A stretch of DNA of 64,000 nt. Source: Pseudomonadota bacterium. Its GTDB lineage: Bacteria; Pseudomonadota; Gammaproteobacteria; Burkholderiales; JAJZQI01. The translations under genes and the position numbers were made by a program. The DNA is taken from assembly GCA_021851875.1 (NCBI GenBank), contig JAJZQI010000011.1, positions 39,011 to 103,010 of the forward strand, written 5' to 3'. This document shows positions 26,762 through 38,044 of this stretch, piece after piece. Below the pieces are notes generated by a model. The model worked only from the letters and a program-made list of their open reading frames with translations, was not told where the DNA came from and did not search any database. Positions within the stretch are counted from its first letter, which is position 1. Every line of letters begins with the position of its first letter.

Positions 26762-27655
26762 ATGCCAAGACAACTCCCCCAACTCAATGCCGTCAAAGTC
26801 TTCGAGGCGGCCGCCCGGCATGGCTCTTTCGCCCGCGCGGCCGAGGAACTGCATGTCACGCCTGCCGCTGTCAGCCAGCAGATTAAACTGCTGGAAGACT
26901 ACCTGGGCGTCACGCTGTTCCGGCGGGGGAAAAAGCTGACCCTGAGCGAATCGGCCGAGGACATGCTGCCGCTGATTTCGGAGGCGCTCGACCAGATCGA
27001 GCGTGCCGTCATTCGCGTGCGCACTCCGCCGGCCGACGGACCGCTGATTCTGTCCACCCCGCCCGCCTTTGCCTCACACTGGCTGATTCCGCGGCTGGAC
27101 GCCTTTTACACCCGCCACCCCGACATTGAGCTGCATCTGCTGGCCACCCGCCGGCTGGTGGACTTCGCCATGGAGGACGTCGATATCGCCATCCGTTTCG
27201 GTGGCGGCGATTACCCCGGCCTGCAGGTCGAGCGCCTGACGCAGGAATCGATCGTGGCGGTTGCCGCCCCCCGCATTGCCGGTGAAATCGAATCACCCGC
27301 CGATCTCTTGCACTACAACCTGCTGCAGGATCAGTGGCATACCCGCGAAGGCCTGTTTCCGGACTGGCCGACCTGGCTGGCGACACTGGGCATCGTCGTG
27401 GATGGCAGCTTGCGCATCCGCCACTACGGCGACGCCAGTCTGGCCCTGCAAGCGGCCGTCTCAGGACTGGGCGCGGCCCTCACCTGGAAAAGCCTGGCAC
27501 AGGACGAACTCAAGAGCGGCCGGCTGATTCAGTTGCTGGGGCAAGCCATTCCCACCACCCTCGGCTATCATTTGGTCACCCCGCGCAACCGGCTCAATCT
27601 GCCCAAGATCGCCGCCTTCCGCAACTGGCTGCTGGAGCAGGAGCAAACAGCGTGA
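26762..27655 (+). CDS. LysR-family regulator (GcvA-like)
   Basis: A 297-residue regulator. The N-terminal HTH is [30 protein letters not shown], followed by the periplasmic-binding-protein-like effector domain ([33 protein letters not shown]). The GcvA-type subgroup is suggested by the start [19 protein letters not shown]. It is divergent from the EamA transporter and its stop overlaps the acylphosphatase start (GTGA). The effector is unknown. Confidence 0.92.
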   Translation: MPRQLPQLNAVKVFEAAARHGSFARAAEELHVTPAAVSQQIKLLEDYLGVTLFRRGKKLTLSESAEDMLPLISEALDQIERAVIRVRTPPADGPLILSTPPAFASHWLIPRLDAFYTRHPDIELHLLATRRLVDFAMEDVDIAIRFGGGDYPGLQVERLTQESIVAVAAPRIAGEIESPADLLHYNLLQDQWHTREGLFPDWPTWLATLGIVVDGSLRIRHYGDASLALQAAVSGLGAALTWKSLAQDELKSGRLIQLLGQAIPTTLGYHLVTPRNRLNLPKIAAFRNWLLEQEQTA

Positions 27656-27924
27656 TCACCCGCCATCTTCTGATTTCAGGTCGCGTACAAGGCGTGTTCT
27701 ATCGTGCAAGCATGCGCCAGGAAGCCGAACGCCTGGGTGTTACAGGCTGGGTCAGAAATCTGGCTGACGGCCGCGTGGAAGCTGTTGTCCAGGGAGAGGA
27801 AAATGCCATAGCGGCGATGATCGAGTGGGCTCGCCGCGGCCCGCCGGCCGCCCAGGTGAGCGGCGTCCAGATCGCACCGGCCGACGGCCGTTTCAGCGCC
27901 TTCACCCCTTGGCCGGACAACTGA
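27652..27924 (+). CDS. acyP: Acylphosphatase
   Basis: A 90-residue enzyme hydrolysing acyl phosphates. The signature [20 protein letters not shown] includes the catalytic Arg, and [17 protein letters not shown] includes the catalytic Asn. The start is GTG at 27652, overlapping the LysR stop. Its 3' end is 1 bp from the convergent murB stop. Confidence 0.95.
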   Translation: MITRHLLISGRVQGVFYRASMRQEAERLGVTGWVRNLADGRVEAVVQGEENAIAAMIEWARRGPPAAQVSGVQIAPADGRFSAFTPWPDN

Positions 27925-27925
27925 A

Positions 27926-28942
27926 TCACAAGCGGTTCGGCTCGGGTTCCAGTTCCACGCCAAATCGCTGCCGCACGGCCAGGCGAATTTTTTCCGCCAG
28001 CGCCCACAGCTCGGCACCCGTCGCCTGGCCGTAATTGACCAGCACCAGGGCATGCTTTTCATGCACGCCGGCGTCGCCTGCGCGATAGCCCTTGAAACCG
28101 CACTGCTCGATCAGCCAGGCGGCGGGAATCTTCGCCAGACCGGCAGCGGCGGGATAAACGGGCATTGAAGCGTATTCGCCCTTGAGTGAGTCCGCCAAAC
28201 TCTGCGACACCAGGGGGTTTTTAAAAAAACTGCCGGCATTGCCCAGCACGGCCGGATCGGGCAACTTGCCGTAACGGACGGCGCAGATGGCTTGCCGAAC
28301 ACGTGCGGGGCTAAGCGGTCCCTCATCCTGCTGGGCCGCCAGCGCTGCGGGCACACCCGGATAATCAAGGCGCGGCGCAAATTTTCCTGCGAGGGAAAAA
28401 ACCACCGCCGTAATAAGATAGCGCCCCGGGTTGCGTTTGAAGACGCTGTCGCGATAAGCAAACTGGCAGTCGTCGCGGGTAAAACTCACTGCCGCGCCAG
28501 TCGACAGATCCAGCGCCTCGACACGTTCGACCACGTCTTGCAATTCAACACCGTAGGCACCGATGTTCTGCACGGGAGCCGCCCCGACATGCCCTGGAAT
28601 GCAGGACAGGTTTTCCAGCCCGGCAAAACCCTGCGCCACGGCCCAGTCGACAAAACCGTCCCAGCTCTCCCCCGCACAGGCGCGTAAACGGACCCGTTCG
28701 ACCTCCTGCGACAGCACCTCGCGCCCCATAAAGCGGGGACACAGCATGACTCCGGCAAAATCACCGGTCAGCAGCAGATTGCTGCCGCCGCCCAGCACAA
28801 ACAAGGGCAGGCCGGAAAAACGGCTATCCGCCAGGAATGCTGTCAGCTCGTCGGGCGACTCGAGCGTCACCAGATAGCGTGCGTTGGCGGCAACGTGAAA
28901 GGTATTGAACGACTGCAGGGGGGCGTGTTCGACTACCCGCAT
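27926..28942 (-). CDS. murB: UDP-N-acetylenolpyruvoylglucosamine reductase MurB
   Basis: A 338-residue FAD enzyme of cytoplasmic peptidoglycan precursor synthesis. The FAD-binding region has FVLGGGSNLLLTGDF and IPGHVGAAPVQNIGAYGVE; the catalytic Ser lies in GNAGSFFKNP. Length matches type I MurB. The ATG at 28942 overlaps the queC stop by one base (TGATG); an in-frame extension upstream only covers queC antisense-free coding and is rejected. Last gene of the long yebC-to-murB series. Confidence 0.96.
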   Translation of the reverse strand: MRVVEHAPLQSFNTFHVAANARYLVTLESPDELTAFLADSRFSGLPLFVLGGGSNLLLTGDFAGVMLCPRFMGREVLSQEVERVRLRACAGESWDGFVDWAVAQGFAGLENLSCIPGHVGAAPVQNIGAYGVELQDVVERVEALDLSTGAAVSFTRDDCQFAYRDSVFKRNPGRYLITAVVFSLAGKFAPRLDYPGVPAALAAQQDEGPLSPARVRQAICAVRYGKLPDPAVLGNAGSFFKNPLVSQSLADSLKGEYASMPVYPAAAGLAKIPAAWLIEQCGFKGYRAGDAGVHEKHALVLVNYGQATGAELWALAEKIRLAVRQRFGVELEPEPNRL

Positions 28943-29622
28943 CAGGCGCTCTGATAGCGTGTGGGGTCCGCCACACCGGCCGCCACGAATCCCTCGTGGC
29001 GCAGCCGACAGGAGTCGCATTTACCGCAGGCACGGCCATCGGCATCGGCCTGGTAGCAGGATACCGTTTGCGCATAATCGACGCCCAACGATGTGCCACT
29101 ACGGATGATATCGGCTTTGGACAGATCAATCAGCGGCGCGTGAATGGTGGTATGCAGACCTTCCACGCCGGCCTTGGTGGCCAGATTGGCCATGCGCTCG
29201 AAAGCGGCGATGTATTCCGGACGGCAATCGGGATAGCCCGAATAGTCCACCGCATTCACGCCGACGAAAATATCCCGGCTGCCGAGCACTTCCGCCCAGG
29301 CCAGTGCCAGGCTAAGCATGATGGTGTTGCGCGCGGGCACGTAGGTGACGGGTATGCCCTCGGTGGGCGCTTCGGGCACGGCAATCGAGCTGTCCGTCAG
29401 GGCCGAACCGCCGAACAGGGTCAGGTCGATTTTGGCCACCTTGTGCGCCGCCGCGCCGAGCAGCTTGGCAATGCGATCGGCGGCATTCAGTTCCGCCACG
29501 TGGCGCTGGCCGTAATCCAGACTCAGAGCGTAGCAATCGAAACCCTTGTTTTTGGCGATTGCCAGCACCGTGGCGGAATCCAGCCCGCCGGACAGCAGTA
29601 CGACAGCCGGTTTTGTACCCAT
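28942..29622 (-). CDS. queC: 7-cyano-7-deazaguanine synthase QueC
   Basis: A 226-residue ATP-dependent enzyme converting carboxydeazaguanine to preQ0. The PP-loop is [15 protein letters not shown] near residue 10; zinc ligands are [14 protein letters not shown] near the C-terminus. It sits between queE and murB. Confidence 0.97.
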   Translation of the reverse strand: MGTKPAVVLLSGGLDSATVLAIAKNKGFDCYALSLDYGQRHVAELNAADRIAKLLGAAAHKVAKIDLTLFGGSALTDSSIAVPEAPTEGIPVTYVPARNTIMLSLALAWAEVLGSRDIFVGVNAVDYSGYPDCRPEYIAAFERMANLATKAGVEGLHTTIHAPLIDLSKADIIRSGTSLGVDYAQTVSCYQADADGRACGKCDSCRLRHEGFVAAGVADPTRYQSA

Positions 29623-29639
29623 TTACCCCTGCTTTGCGC

Positions 29640-30290
29640 TCATTTGCCTTTGGCGTCTTGCCAGAGAATTTTGTGCAACTGCACCTGGAATCGCACCGGC
29701 AACTGGTCGCGCAAAATCCATTCGGCCAGCTGACGCGCGGTCAGCGAACCGTGCACGGGCGAGAACAGTACCGGACAGGTGTCCACCAGATTATAGCGCG
29801 CCAGCACATCACGCGCCCAGGTATAATCGGCGCTGTCGCAAATGACGAATTTCACTTCGTCGAGCGGCGTGAGCAGGGGAATGTTTTCCCAGCGGTTCTT
29901 GTCCAGCTCGCCCGAAGCGGGCGTCTTGATGTCGACGATGCGCGAGACGCGCGCGTCGACCCGGCCGATATCCAACGCACCGCTGGTTTCCAGCGACACG
30001 CTGTAACCGGCATCGCACAGTTGGCTAAGCAGGGGCAGGCAGTTTTTCTGCGCCAGCGGCTCGCCGCCAGTCACCGTCACATAGCGTGTACGGTAACGCC
30101 CCACCTGCTGCATGATGTCGGCCAGCGTCATGCTCTGGCCGCCGGTGAAAGCATATGCCGTGTCGCAATAACCGCACCGCAAGGGACAACCGGTCAGCCG
30201 CACGAACACGGTGGGCAGACCGACACGGCTGGTCTCGCCCTGCAATGAATAGAAAATTTCGCTGATGCGCAGCGACAGGTCTGCGGCCAA
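29640..30290 (-). CDS. queE: 7-carboxy-7-deazaguanine synthase QueE
   Basis: A 216-residue radical SAM enzyme of queuosine synthesis. The cluster motif is CPLRCGYC, with VTVTGGEPL as the SAM-binding glycine motif. The only plausible start is a TTG (30290) directly abutting the cpoB stop codon, so translation is probably coupled. queD and queF are not in the window. Confidence 0.95.
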   Translation of the reverse strand: MAADLSLRISEIFYSLQGETSRVGLPTVFVRLTGCPLRCGYCDTAYAFTGGQSMTLADIMQQVGRYRTRYVTVTGGEPLAQKNCLPLLSQLCDAGYSVSLETSGALDIGRVDARVSRIVDIKTPASGELDKNRWENIPLLTPLDEVKFVICDSADYTWARDVLARYNLVDTCPVLFSPVHGSLTARQLAEWILRDQLPVRFQVQLHKILWQDAKGK

Positions 30291-31100
30291 CTACTTGCCT
30301 TGTTTGGTTTTATCCAGCCGTGCCTTGGCCTTTTCCGCCGCCGGACTCAGGGGATATTTGCTCACCAGCGTCTCCAGCGTTTTACGGGCGGCCTTATCCT
30401 GCCCCAGTTCCTGCTGGCTGCTGGCGATATTCAGCAAGGCGTCGGGCACTTTTTCGCTGTCCGGCCAATTGCTGATCAGTTTTTGCTGTTCCCTCACGGC
30501 CGACTTGAAGTCGCGCAGGGAAAAATACGAATTACCGATCCAGTATTGCGCGCTGGGAGCCAGGCCGCTTTTCGGATAAGTGGTCATGAAACCTTGAAAG
30601 CTGACAACGGCGCCGGCGTAATTGCCCACCTTGAACTGGCCCAGGGCTGTCTCATAGGCTTTTGCCTCCTGCGCCGGATCGGTCGAGGTCAGCACGGCAT
30701 TCTTGCCGTCCTTGCCCGCATTGTCACTGGCCGCGACTGCCGAGGCAGCCACTGCACCGCCGCCTTCCAGACGCCGCATACGGGTGTCCAGATCGACGTA
30801 AAAATCCTTTTGCCGTTTTTGCGTATTCTCCAGGTCGTTGGTCAACACCTCCGCCTGGCCGCGCAATTGGGCCACTTCCTGCTTGAGTTGCTCGATCTGC
30901 TGCAGCAGGTCGAGCCGACCCTGTTGCTGCTGCGCGAGCGAATCCTCTACCGCCTGCACGCGCGTGAGCGCCTGCTGGGCCGATGAACGCGCCTCGTCGT
31001 CGCTCAGCAGGCCGGCACTGGCAGTGCCGGCCCATGCGAGACAGGCCAGCGCGATAAGCGATCGTTTCAGCACAATCGAATTTTCACGCAACCGCTTCAT
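30291..31100 (-). CDS. cpoB: Cell division coordinator CpoB (YbgF)
   Basis: A 269-residue periplasmic protein: signal peptide (LIALACLAWAGTASA), an N-terminal trimeric coiled coil (about 35-110, heptads such as LLQQIEQLKQEVAQLRGQAE), a linker, and C-terminal TPR repeats from about residue 145. It couples Tol-Pal to septal peptidoglycan synthesis. It lies directly downstream of pal. Confidence 0.95.
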   Translation of the reverse strand: MKRLRENSIVLKRSLIALACLAWAGTASAGLLSDDEARSSAQQALTRVQAVEDSLAQQQQGRLDLLQQIEQLKQEVAQLRGQAEVLTNDLENTQKRQKDFYVDLDTRMRRLEGGGAVAASAVAASDNAGKDGKNAVLTSTDPAQEAKAYETALGQFKVGNYAGAVVSFQGFMTTYPKSGLAPSAQYWIGNSYFSLRDFKSAVREQQKLISNWPDSEKVPDALLNIASSQQELGQDKAARKTLETLVSKYPLSPAAEKAKARLDKTKQGK

Positions 31101-31103
31101 GCA

Positions 31104-31607
31104 TTACTCGCCCGGGTAGACGATGTCTGCACGACGGTTCTGGCTCCAGGCAGCTTCGTCGTTGCCGCTTGCCTTGGGCTTTTCTTCGCCGAAGCTGACG
31201 GTTTCGATCTGACCGTCTTTAACGCCCAGAACGTTCATCATCTTCTTCACGGCATCAGCACGACGCTGACCCAGCGCCAGGTTGTATTCGCGGCTGCCGC
31301 GTTCGTCGGTGTTGCCCTGGATGGTGATCTTCACGTCGGAATGATCGTTCAGATACTTGGCGTGAGCCTCAACCATCGGCTTGTACTCATCCTTCACCGC
31401 GCTCTTGTCGAAGTCGAAATACACGCTGCGCTTGGACAGGATGTTGTTCGGATCGGTCAGCGGATTAACAACCGCCTGGCTTGCGCCGGTGGTGGTTGCC
31501 GCACCCTGGCCGCTCTTGTCCTGAACGGTTGCCGCTTCCTTGGTACCGGTGCTGGCACAGCCGGCCAGCGCGCTTACTACCAGCAAACCCAACAATGCTT
31601 TCTTCAT
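31104..31607 (-). CDS. pal: Peptidoglycan-associated lipoprotein Pal
   Basis: A 167-residue outer-membrane lipoprotein. Lipobox LAGC (Cys17) is followed by a flexible linker and an OmpA-like domain (about 60-165) with the peptidoglycan-binding TDERGSREYNLALGQRRA. Part of tolQRAB-pal-cpoB. Confidence 0.97.
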   Translation of the reverse strand: MKKALLGLLVVSALAGCASTGTKEAATVQDKSGQGAATTTGASQAVVNPLTDPNNILSKRSVYFDFDKSAVKDEYKPMVEAHAKYLNDHSDVKITIQGNTDERGSREYNLALGQRRADAVKKMMNVLGVKDGQIETVSFGEEKPKASGNDEAAWSQNRRADIVYPGE

Positions 31608-31648
31608 GCTTCTTTCTCCTTCAGTTAATTAATATGATAACACTCAAA

Positions 31649-32935
31649 TCACTGTCCGCCTGCTTTGGGTAACGGTCCCCAAGCCGGCTCGCGCACATCA
31701 CCCGCCTTTGAGGCAAGTCGCTGCTTGACGCGGCCGTCTGCCGACACGGCCGCCAGCACGCCTCGACCACCCAGTTGCGTCGCATAGAGAATGATTTTGC
31801 CGTTAGGCGCAAAACTGGGTGACTCGTCTTCTTTCGTGTCCGACAGCACCTGCACCTGGCGGCTCGCCAGATCCATGATGGCCACATGATCGCCGCCCTC
31901 GCGGTGGACGAAAACCATTTGACTGCCATCCGGGGTGACTTGCGGCGACACATTGTATGCCCCGTCAAAAGTCAGCCGCTGAGCTGCCCCGCCGCCTGCC
32001 GGCAGCCGGTAGATTTGCGGCGAACCGCCGCGGTCGGACGTAAAGTAAATCCATTGGCCATCCGGCGACCAGAAAGGCTCGGTGTCGATCCCGCTGCTGG
32101 ACATCAAGCGCGTTGCCGGACCGCCCTGCGCGCCGATGGTGTAGATCTGGGTGTCGCCATCGCGCGTGAGCGCTATCGCCAGTTTGCTGCCATCCGGCGA
32201 CCAGGCGGGTGCGCTGTTGCTGCCTTTGAAATTCGCCAGCACATAACGCTGGCCGGTATCGACATTCTGCACAAAAATCACCGGTTTCTTGCGCTCGAAT
32301 GAAACGTAGGCCAGGCGTTGTCCGTCTGGCGCCCAGGCGGGAGAAATGATCGGTTCGGCAGAGGCCACCACAGTCTGCGCGCCTTCGCCATCGGCATCGG
32401 CCACCTGCAGCTCGTAGCGGCCGGACAGCTTCATCACATAGGCGATCCGCGTGCTGAACACACCGATATCGCCCGTCAGCTTTTCATAAATCACATCGGC
32501 GATCTTATGGGCGGTGGCGCGCAGTTGGGACGGGCTGACGACATAACTCACCCCGGCCAACTGCATTTGCCGCACCACGTCCAGCAGGCGGAAATGCACC
32601 TCGAGCTTACCGTTCGGCTGCGCAATGATCTTGCCGATCGCCATGGCATCGGCGCCGCGCGCCTGCCAGTCGGCAAAGCGCACATCCGTCGGCTCGACGG
32701 GCGCAGGCACGATGCCGGCCGGGTCGATCATCTTGAACATGCCGCTGCGCTGCAAATCGGCGTTGACGATGCGGCTGATCTGCTGCGGCATGGCGGCCTC
32801 GCCGCCGAATGGCACGATGGACACGGGAATCTGGTTGGCGGCACCGCCAACGATATCGATCTGCAACGCCGCCTGCGCCGGCAGGGCAGCAAACAGCAGC
32901 GGCAAGATAAACATTCGCATGAACTGGTATGGCAT
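31649..32935 (-). CDS. tolB: Tol-Pal system beta-propeller protein TolB
   Basis: A 428-residue periplasmic protein with a signal peptide ending near AQAALQ. An N-terminal domain (25-165) is followed by a six-bladed propeller with repeated WSPDG motifs ([27 protein letters not shown]). It bridges Pal and TolA. Either Met1 or Met7 could be the start. Confidence 0.97.
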   Translation of the reverse strand: MPYQFMRMFILPLLFAALPAQAALQIDIVGGAANQIPVSIVPFGGEAAMPQQISRIVNADLQRSGMFKMIDPAGIVPAPVEPTDVRFADWQARGADAMAIGKIIAQPNGKLEVHFRLLDVVRQMQLAGVSYVVSPSQLRATAHKIADVIYEKLTGDIGVFSTRIAYVMKLSGRYELQVADADGEGAQTVVASAEPIISPAWAPDGQRLAYVSFERKKPVIFVQNVDTGQRYVLANFKGSNSAPAWSPDGSKLAIALTRDGDTQIYTIGAQGGPATRLMSSSGIDTEPFWSPDGQWIYFTSDRGGSPQIYRLPAGGGAAQRLTFDGAYNVSPQVTPDGSQMVFVHREGGDHVAIMDLASRQVQVLSDTKEDESPSFAPNGKIILYATQLGGRGVLAAVSADGRVKQRLASKAGDVREPAWGPLPKAGGQ

Positions 32936-32952
32936 ATTTCTAACTTAAACCT

Positions 32953-33765
32953 TTACTCGACTGGACGAAAAGTCAGCTTCAAGTCCCGGTAATCGCCAAA
33001 CAGCGCAGGATCGGGCGGCAACGGCAAAGGGTCGGCCTTGCGAATTGCACGCTCCACTGCGCTATCATAGCCGGAGTGTCCGCTACTTTTGATTAAACGA
33101 ACATTAAGCACCGATCCGCCCGGCAACAAAGTCACCTCGAATACCGCTTCCGGATTACCGCTCAGGTCGGGCGGAACAACCACATTATGGCGAATTTTGG
33201 CGCGAATCTTATCAATATAGTCGGCTTTCTGCTTATTGCCGGCGCTGGCCGCCTGGGCCGCCGCAACGGCCTGCTGCTTCTGCATCTGGGCCAACTGGGC
33301 CTGCTGCCGCATCAACTCCTTCAAAACCGGGTCGTTGTCGGTCGCTGGCTCAGTCTTCTTCACTTCCTTCTTTACCGCTTCAGGCTTCTTTTCCGCCTCC
33401 CTGGGCGGCTCCTTCACCGGTTGCCTGGGCTCCTCTTCCTTCTTGGGCTGCTTGAGCGCAATATCCGGCTTGGCCGGCTGGACCCGCTCTTGCGGCACAG
33501 GTTTGGGCTCCGGCGCCGGTTCCGGCTTGGGCTGTGGCGGCTGGGTGTGAGCCGGCTTCGGCGCCACCTGCTTGACTGCCGTGTGCGGCGCCACCGGCAA
33601 ATCGGACCACAGCTCCGCCTCCACGCCGGCCGGCTGGGTGTTATGCCAGCTCACCCCCCAGATCAGCATGGCCAGCAGCACAATGTGCACGGCAACCGCC
33701 AACAGCAATGCCAGCCACTTGCCTTCTTCCTGCTCCCGTGCGCCGTACATTGCCGCCCTGGACAT
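32953..33765 (-). CDS. tolA: TolA
   Basis: A 270-residue protein spanning the periplasm: one N-terminal membrane helix (ALLLAVAVHIVLLAMLIWGV), a Pro/Lys/Glu-rich domain (about 60-170) and a C-terminal domain that binds TolB/Pal (NPEAVFEVTLLPGGSVLNVR). It is shorter than E. coli TolA because the central domain is short and proline-rich. It overlaps the tolR stop by one base. Confidence 0.94.
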   Translation of the reverse strand: MSRAAMYGAREQEEGKWLALLLAVAVHIVLLAMLIWGVSWHNTQPAGVEAELWSDLPVAPHTAVKQVAPKPAHTQPPQPKPEPAPEPKPVPQERVQPAKPDIALKQPKKEEEPRQPVKEPPREAEKKPEAVKKEVKKTEPATDNDPVLKELMRQQAQLAQMQKQQAVAAAQAASAGNKQKADYIDKIRAKIRHNVVVPPDLSGNPEAVFEVTLLPGGSVLNVRLIKSSGHSGYDSAVERAIRKADPLPLPPDPALFGDYRDLKLTFRPVE

Positions 33766-34190
33766 CAGTTGGTCAGGCTCTTGGCCAGCAGACCGACGCG
33801 TTTGACCTGGTTCTGCTGCAGCATGTCCATCACCTTGAGCACGCTTTCATAACGCACATCCTTGTCTGCCGCAATCACCACCGGCTGATCCGGGTTGGCC
33901 GCCTGCTTGGCCCGCACCTGCTCCAGCAAGCCCTGCTCATCGACGCTTTGCGGCTTGGCCGTTTCGCCCGTATCGCGCAGCTTCAGCGTGCCGTCCTTTT
34001 CAATGGTCACCTCCAGCGGCGCCACCGGCGGCTTCAATTGCTGACCGACCTGCGGCAACTCGATCTCGCCGGGATTCATCATCGGCGCGGTCACCATGAA
34101 AATGATCAGCAGCACCAGCATCACGTCGATATACGGCACGACGTTGATCTGGTTCATCTGCCGCCGCGGCCGGCGTCCGCCTCGACTCAT
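33765..34190 (-). CDS. tolR: TolR
   Basis: A 141-residue ExbD-like stator subunit with a single helix (NVVPYIDVMLVLLIIFMVTAP) bearing the conserved proton-pathway Asp. It overlaps tolQ (ATGA) and tolA (TGATG), so stoichiometry is likely set by coupling. Confidence 0.97.
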   Translation of the reverse strand: MSRGGRRPRRQMNQINVVPYIDVMLVLLIIFMVTAPMMNPGEIELPQVGQQLKPPVAPLEVTIEKDGTLKLRDTGETAKPQSVDEQGLLEQVRAKQAANPDQPVVIAADKDVRYESVLKVMDMLQQNQVKRVGLLAKSLTN

Positions 34191-34876
34191 ACCGCCGCAC
34201 CCTGGCGCTGCAGAATATTGGAGAACTCTTCCATGAAGCTCTCGAAGCGGATCGCCAGACGATCCACATCATGAGTATAGCGGTTGTAGGCCACCACCGC
34301 CGGAATGGCGGCGAACAGACCCATGGCCGTGGCGATCAGCGCCTCGGCAATACCGGGCGCCACATGGGCCAGCGTCGCCTGCACCACATTGGACAAGCCG
34401 CGGAAGGCGTTCATGATGCCCCACACGGTACCGAACAGGCCGACGTAGGGGCTGACCGAGCCGACGGTAGCCAGAAAAGACAAATGCCCTTCGAGCTGAT
34501 CCATTTCGCGCTGGTAAGTCGCGCGCATGGCACGCTGCGCGCCGTGCATGGCATCGGTGCTGTCCAGTTTGGGCTGGCGTTTCAGCTTGAGAAACTCGCG
34601 GAAACCGGCTTCGAACACCCGCTCCATCGCGCCGCCATTGCCGTGCGCGCTGCTGGCGCGCTGATACAGGGCATTGAGATCCGAACCGCTCCAAAATTCC
34701 TGCTCGAACTGCTGCGTCTGGCGCACCGCCTTGCGGATAGCGAAACCTTTGAGAAAAATCAGCCACCAGGAAAACATCGACGCGGCCAGCAACCCCAGCA
34801 TCACCAGCTGCACGATCACGCTGGCATGGCTGACCATGGAAATGAACGACAGATCCTGCGTTACGCTCGCAGACAT
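34187..34876 (-). CDS. tolQ: TolQ
   Basis: A 229-residue MotA/TolQ/ExbB proton-channel protein with three membrane helices. The conserved segment LATVGSVSPYVGLFGTVWGI and the third helix AEALIATAMGLFAAIPAVVAYN are clear. It is 65 bp downstream of ybgC. Confidence 0.97.
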   Translation of the reverse strand: MSASVTQDLSFISMVSHASVIVQLVMLGLLAASMFSWWLIFLKGFAIRKAVRQTQQFEQEFWSGSDLNALYQRASSAHGNGGAMERVFEAGFREFLKLKRQPKLDSTDAMHGAQRAMRATYQREMDQLEGHLSFLATVGSVSPYVGLFGTVWGIMNAFRGLSNVVQATLAHVAPGIAEALIATAMGLFAAIPAVVAYNRYTHDVDRLAIRFESFMEEFSNILQRQGAAV

Positions 34877-34941
34877 TGCTTGCTTACTCCCCTAGATAAA
34901 TTCTGCTTTATTTCATGCTGCAACAAATCGGTTGACGTGCA

Positions 34942-35339
34942 TCATCCGTTATTCGCTAACGCGCCTCTTACCACGTCCGGCATCGGTGCGGGCCGGAAGG
35001 TCGCCGCATCGACACAGGCCAGACGCACTTCGGCGGTATTCAATACGTCCTCGCCGCGCACGATACGGTGGCTGACATACAGCTGACTGCGCCCCAGCTG
35101 TTTCTGTTCCACATGCACGTCGAGCGCATCGTTGAAACGCGCCGGCTTGAGGTATTCGGCACTGACCGAACGCACCACGAACACGACGCCGTGCTCGCTC
35201 GCCAGCTCGGTCTGCTCGAAGCCGCGCGCGCGCAACCACTCGGTGCGGGCGCGTTCCATGAACTTGAGGTAGTTGGCGTAATACACCACCCCGCCCGAAT
35301 CGGTATCCTCGTAGTACACCCGCACCGGCCAGACAAAAC

Positions 35340-35343
<4 letters not shown>
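34942..35343 (-). CDS. ybgC: Tol-Pal-associated acyl-CoA thioesterase YbgC
   Basis: A 133-residue hot-dog thioesterase; the catalytic Asp lies in [20 protein letters not shown]. It acts on short acyl-CoA or acyl-ACP species. It overlaps ruvB by 4 bp and leads the tol genes. Confidence 0.95.
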
Positions 35344-36379
<1,036 letters not shown>

Positions 36380-36383
<4 letters not shown>

Positions 36384-36955
36384 ACCTTGGACAACAATTT
36401 AAGTGATTGACGAATGGCATCGGCCAGTTCCAGCCCGGCGGGCAATTGCCTGACCGCCAGCTCGGCTTCCCTGGGATTATATCCCAGCGCCAGCAGCGCA
36501 TTTGTTACATCCTGTTTCTTGTCTTCCGGTTGCAGGGCAACAGCCACGCCCGGCAGATCCAGCTTGCCGCGCAGTTCCAGCAGCAGGCGCTCAGCGGTTT
36601 TCTTGCCGATACCCGGCACCTTGGTCAGGCGCACCGCATCGCCGCTCATCACGGCCGTAGCCAATTCCTGCGCCGACAGGCCACTCAACACGGCCAGCGC
36701 CATTTTGGCCCCCACGCCGGTGATCTTGAGCAACTGGCGGAATGTCTGACGCTCTTCCGCCGTGGCAAAGCCATACAGCAGCTGAGCATCCTCGCGCACG
36801 ACAAAATGCGTCAGCAGCGTGACGATTTCACCATTGGCGGGCAGATTGTAGAACGTGCTCATGGGCACATCCACTTCATACCCAACCCCGTTCACATCCA
36901 CCAGCACCATGGGCGGGTGTTTTTCCAGCAGTTTGCCGTGCAGTCGACCGATCAT
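36380..36955 (-). CDS. ruvA: Holliday junction protein RuvA
   Basis: A 191-residue tetramerising junction-binding protein: OB-fold from [15 protein letters not shown], HhH motifs ([38 protein letters not shown]) and a mobile C-terminal RuvB-binding domain. The ATG at 36955 is the family start; the upstream open frame belongs to the prenyltransferase remnant. Confidence 0.97.
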
Positions 36956-37452
36956 AATGTTCCCAAAATAATTCCCAGCCCCGGCAATACGCCATGCACA
37001 TGCGCCCCGAGGATGGTTTTGTTTGATTGCCGGCAGCATCACCAGCAGGGCAAGGAACCGTCCGCCCGCACCGGCCAGCCGGAAAAATCACCCTGCCGGA
37101 CATAGTCCGCCCCGACAGCCAGCAGTACAAAACAAACCGTCACAGCCAGTCCGCCCAGCCTGCGGCTGTTCAGCGTGAGCGGCGATGCGGAATAGCCCCA
37201 GCCCAGCGGCCCGCCGTTCTGGATAAACCGGCTGCCGTCGGTAAAGGGGAACACGCGTTCGGTATTGGCGGCATCCGTGCCGTTGAGAGCGCCGTAATAA
37301 TCATTGAGCAGATTGACCATCGCATGCGTCAGCAATGCCGGCAACACCGTCAGCGCCGCCAGACCGGCATGCAGCGGCCCGCCGGCCGGCCGGGTTGCCG
37401 GCAGATAACGCTTGAACGGGTTGGCCGGCAGTGCCGGCAACGGTTCAGCCAC
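36956..37452 (-). pseudogene. Decayed UbiA/MenA-type prenyltransferase
   Basis: An open 137-codon frame (37039-37452) is only a fragment. It retains NPFKRYLPATRPA, then NLLNDYYGALNGTDAANTER and FPFTDGSRFIQNG (the Asp-rich prenyl-diphosphate motif), then jumps directly to SASPLTLNSRRLGGLAV and [14 protein letters not shown]. In intact relatives these blocks are separated by membrane helices, so at least two in-frame deletions have occurred. After the stop, another frame continues with PAIKQ, and a further frame gives [16 protein letters not shown], matching the C-terminal helix. The second Asp motif is missing. An intact gene would be about 900 bp. It lies between ruvC and ruvA in operon orientation. 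Confidence 0.75.
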
Positions 37453-37511
37453 GGTGTCTCCTCCAGTATCAGTCGCAATCCGGAATGTATAATTTGTACC
37501 AGCACATTATT

Positions 37512-38030
37512 CTACACCAACCGGCCACGCCGTACCCGCAACCCGCGGGTCGCCAGCTTACCCAGTCCCTGACCGCCATGCGCATGGCAAATGGCGCAGG
37601 CCAGCGCATCGGCCGCATCGGCTTGCGGCGCGGCCGGCAAGGTCAGCAGTCGCTTGACCATCTCCTGCACCTGTTCCTTGCCGGCATGGCCGTTGCCCAC
37701 CACCGCCTGCTTGATCTGCAATGCCGTGTATTCGGCCACCGGCAGATTCTGCAGCACCGCGGCAGAAATCGCCGCGCCGCGCGCCTGACCGAGCAACAGG
37801 GTGGACTGCGGGTTGACATTGACGAACACCTGCTCGATCGCCACCTGATCGGGAGCATATTCCCCGATCAGTTCGGTCAGACCGGACAAAATCACCTTCA
37901 GCCGCTCCGGCAGGGTGCCCTCGCCGCTTTTCACCACGCCACTCGCCACGTACACCAGCGACTGTCCCTGCTGTTCGATAAAGCCGAAACCGGTGAACCG
38001 CAAGCCGGGGTCGATGCCGAGGATGCGCAC
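37512..38030 (-). CDS. ruvC: Holliday junction resolvase RuvC
   Basis: A 172-residue endonuclease. The catalytic acidic residues fall exactly where expected: Asp7 (GIDPGL), Glu66 (AIEQVF), Asp138 and Asp141 (ADAADALA). It is 14 bp downstream of yebC; the decayed prenyltransferase separates it from ruvA. Confidence 0.98.
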   Translation of the reverse strand: MRILGIDPGLRFTGFGFIEQQGQSLVYVASGVVKSGEGTLPERLKVILSGLTELIGEYAPDQVAIEQVFVNVNPQSTLLLGQARGAAISAAVLQNLPVAEYTALQIKQAVVGNGHAGKEQVQEMVKRLLTLPAAPQADAADALACAICHAHGGQGLGKLATRGLRVRRGRLV

Positions 38031-38044
38031 GACGAACTACCGCC

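Noticed and set aside
37039..37452. A genuine short membrane protein gene between ruvC and ruvA
   Set aside because: Conserved prenyltransferase blocks are fused with missing helices and continue in other frames downstream, which indicates decay.
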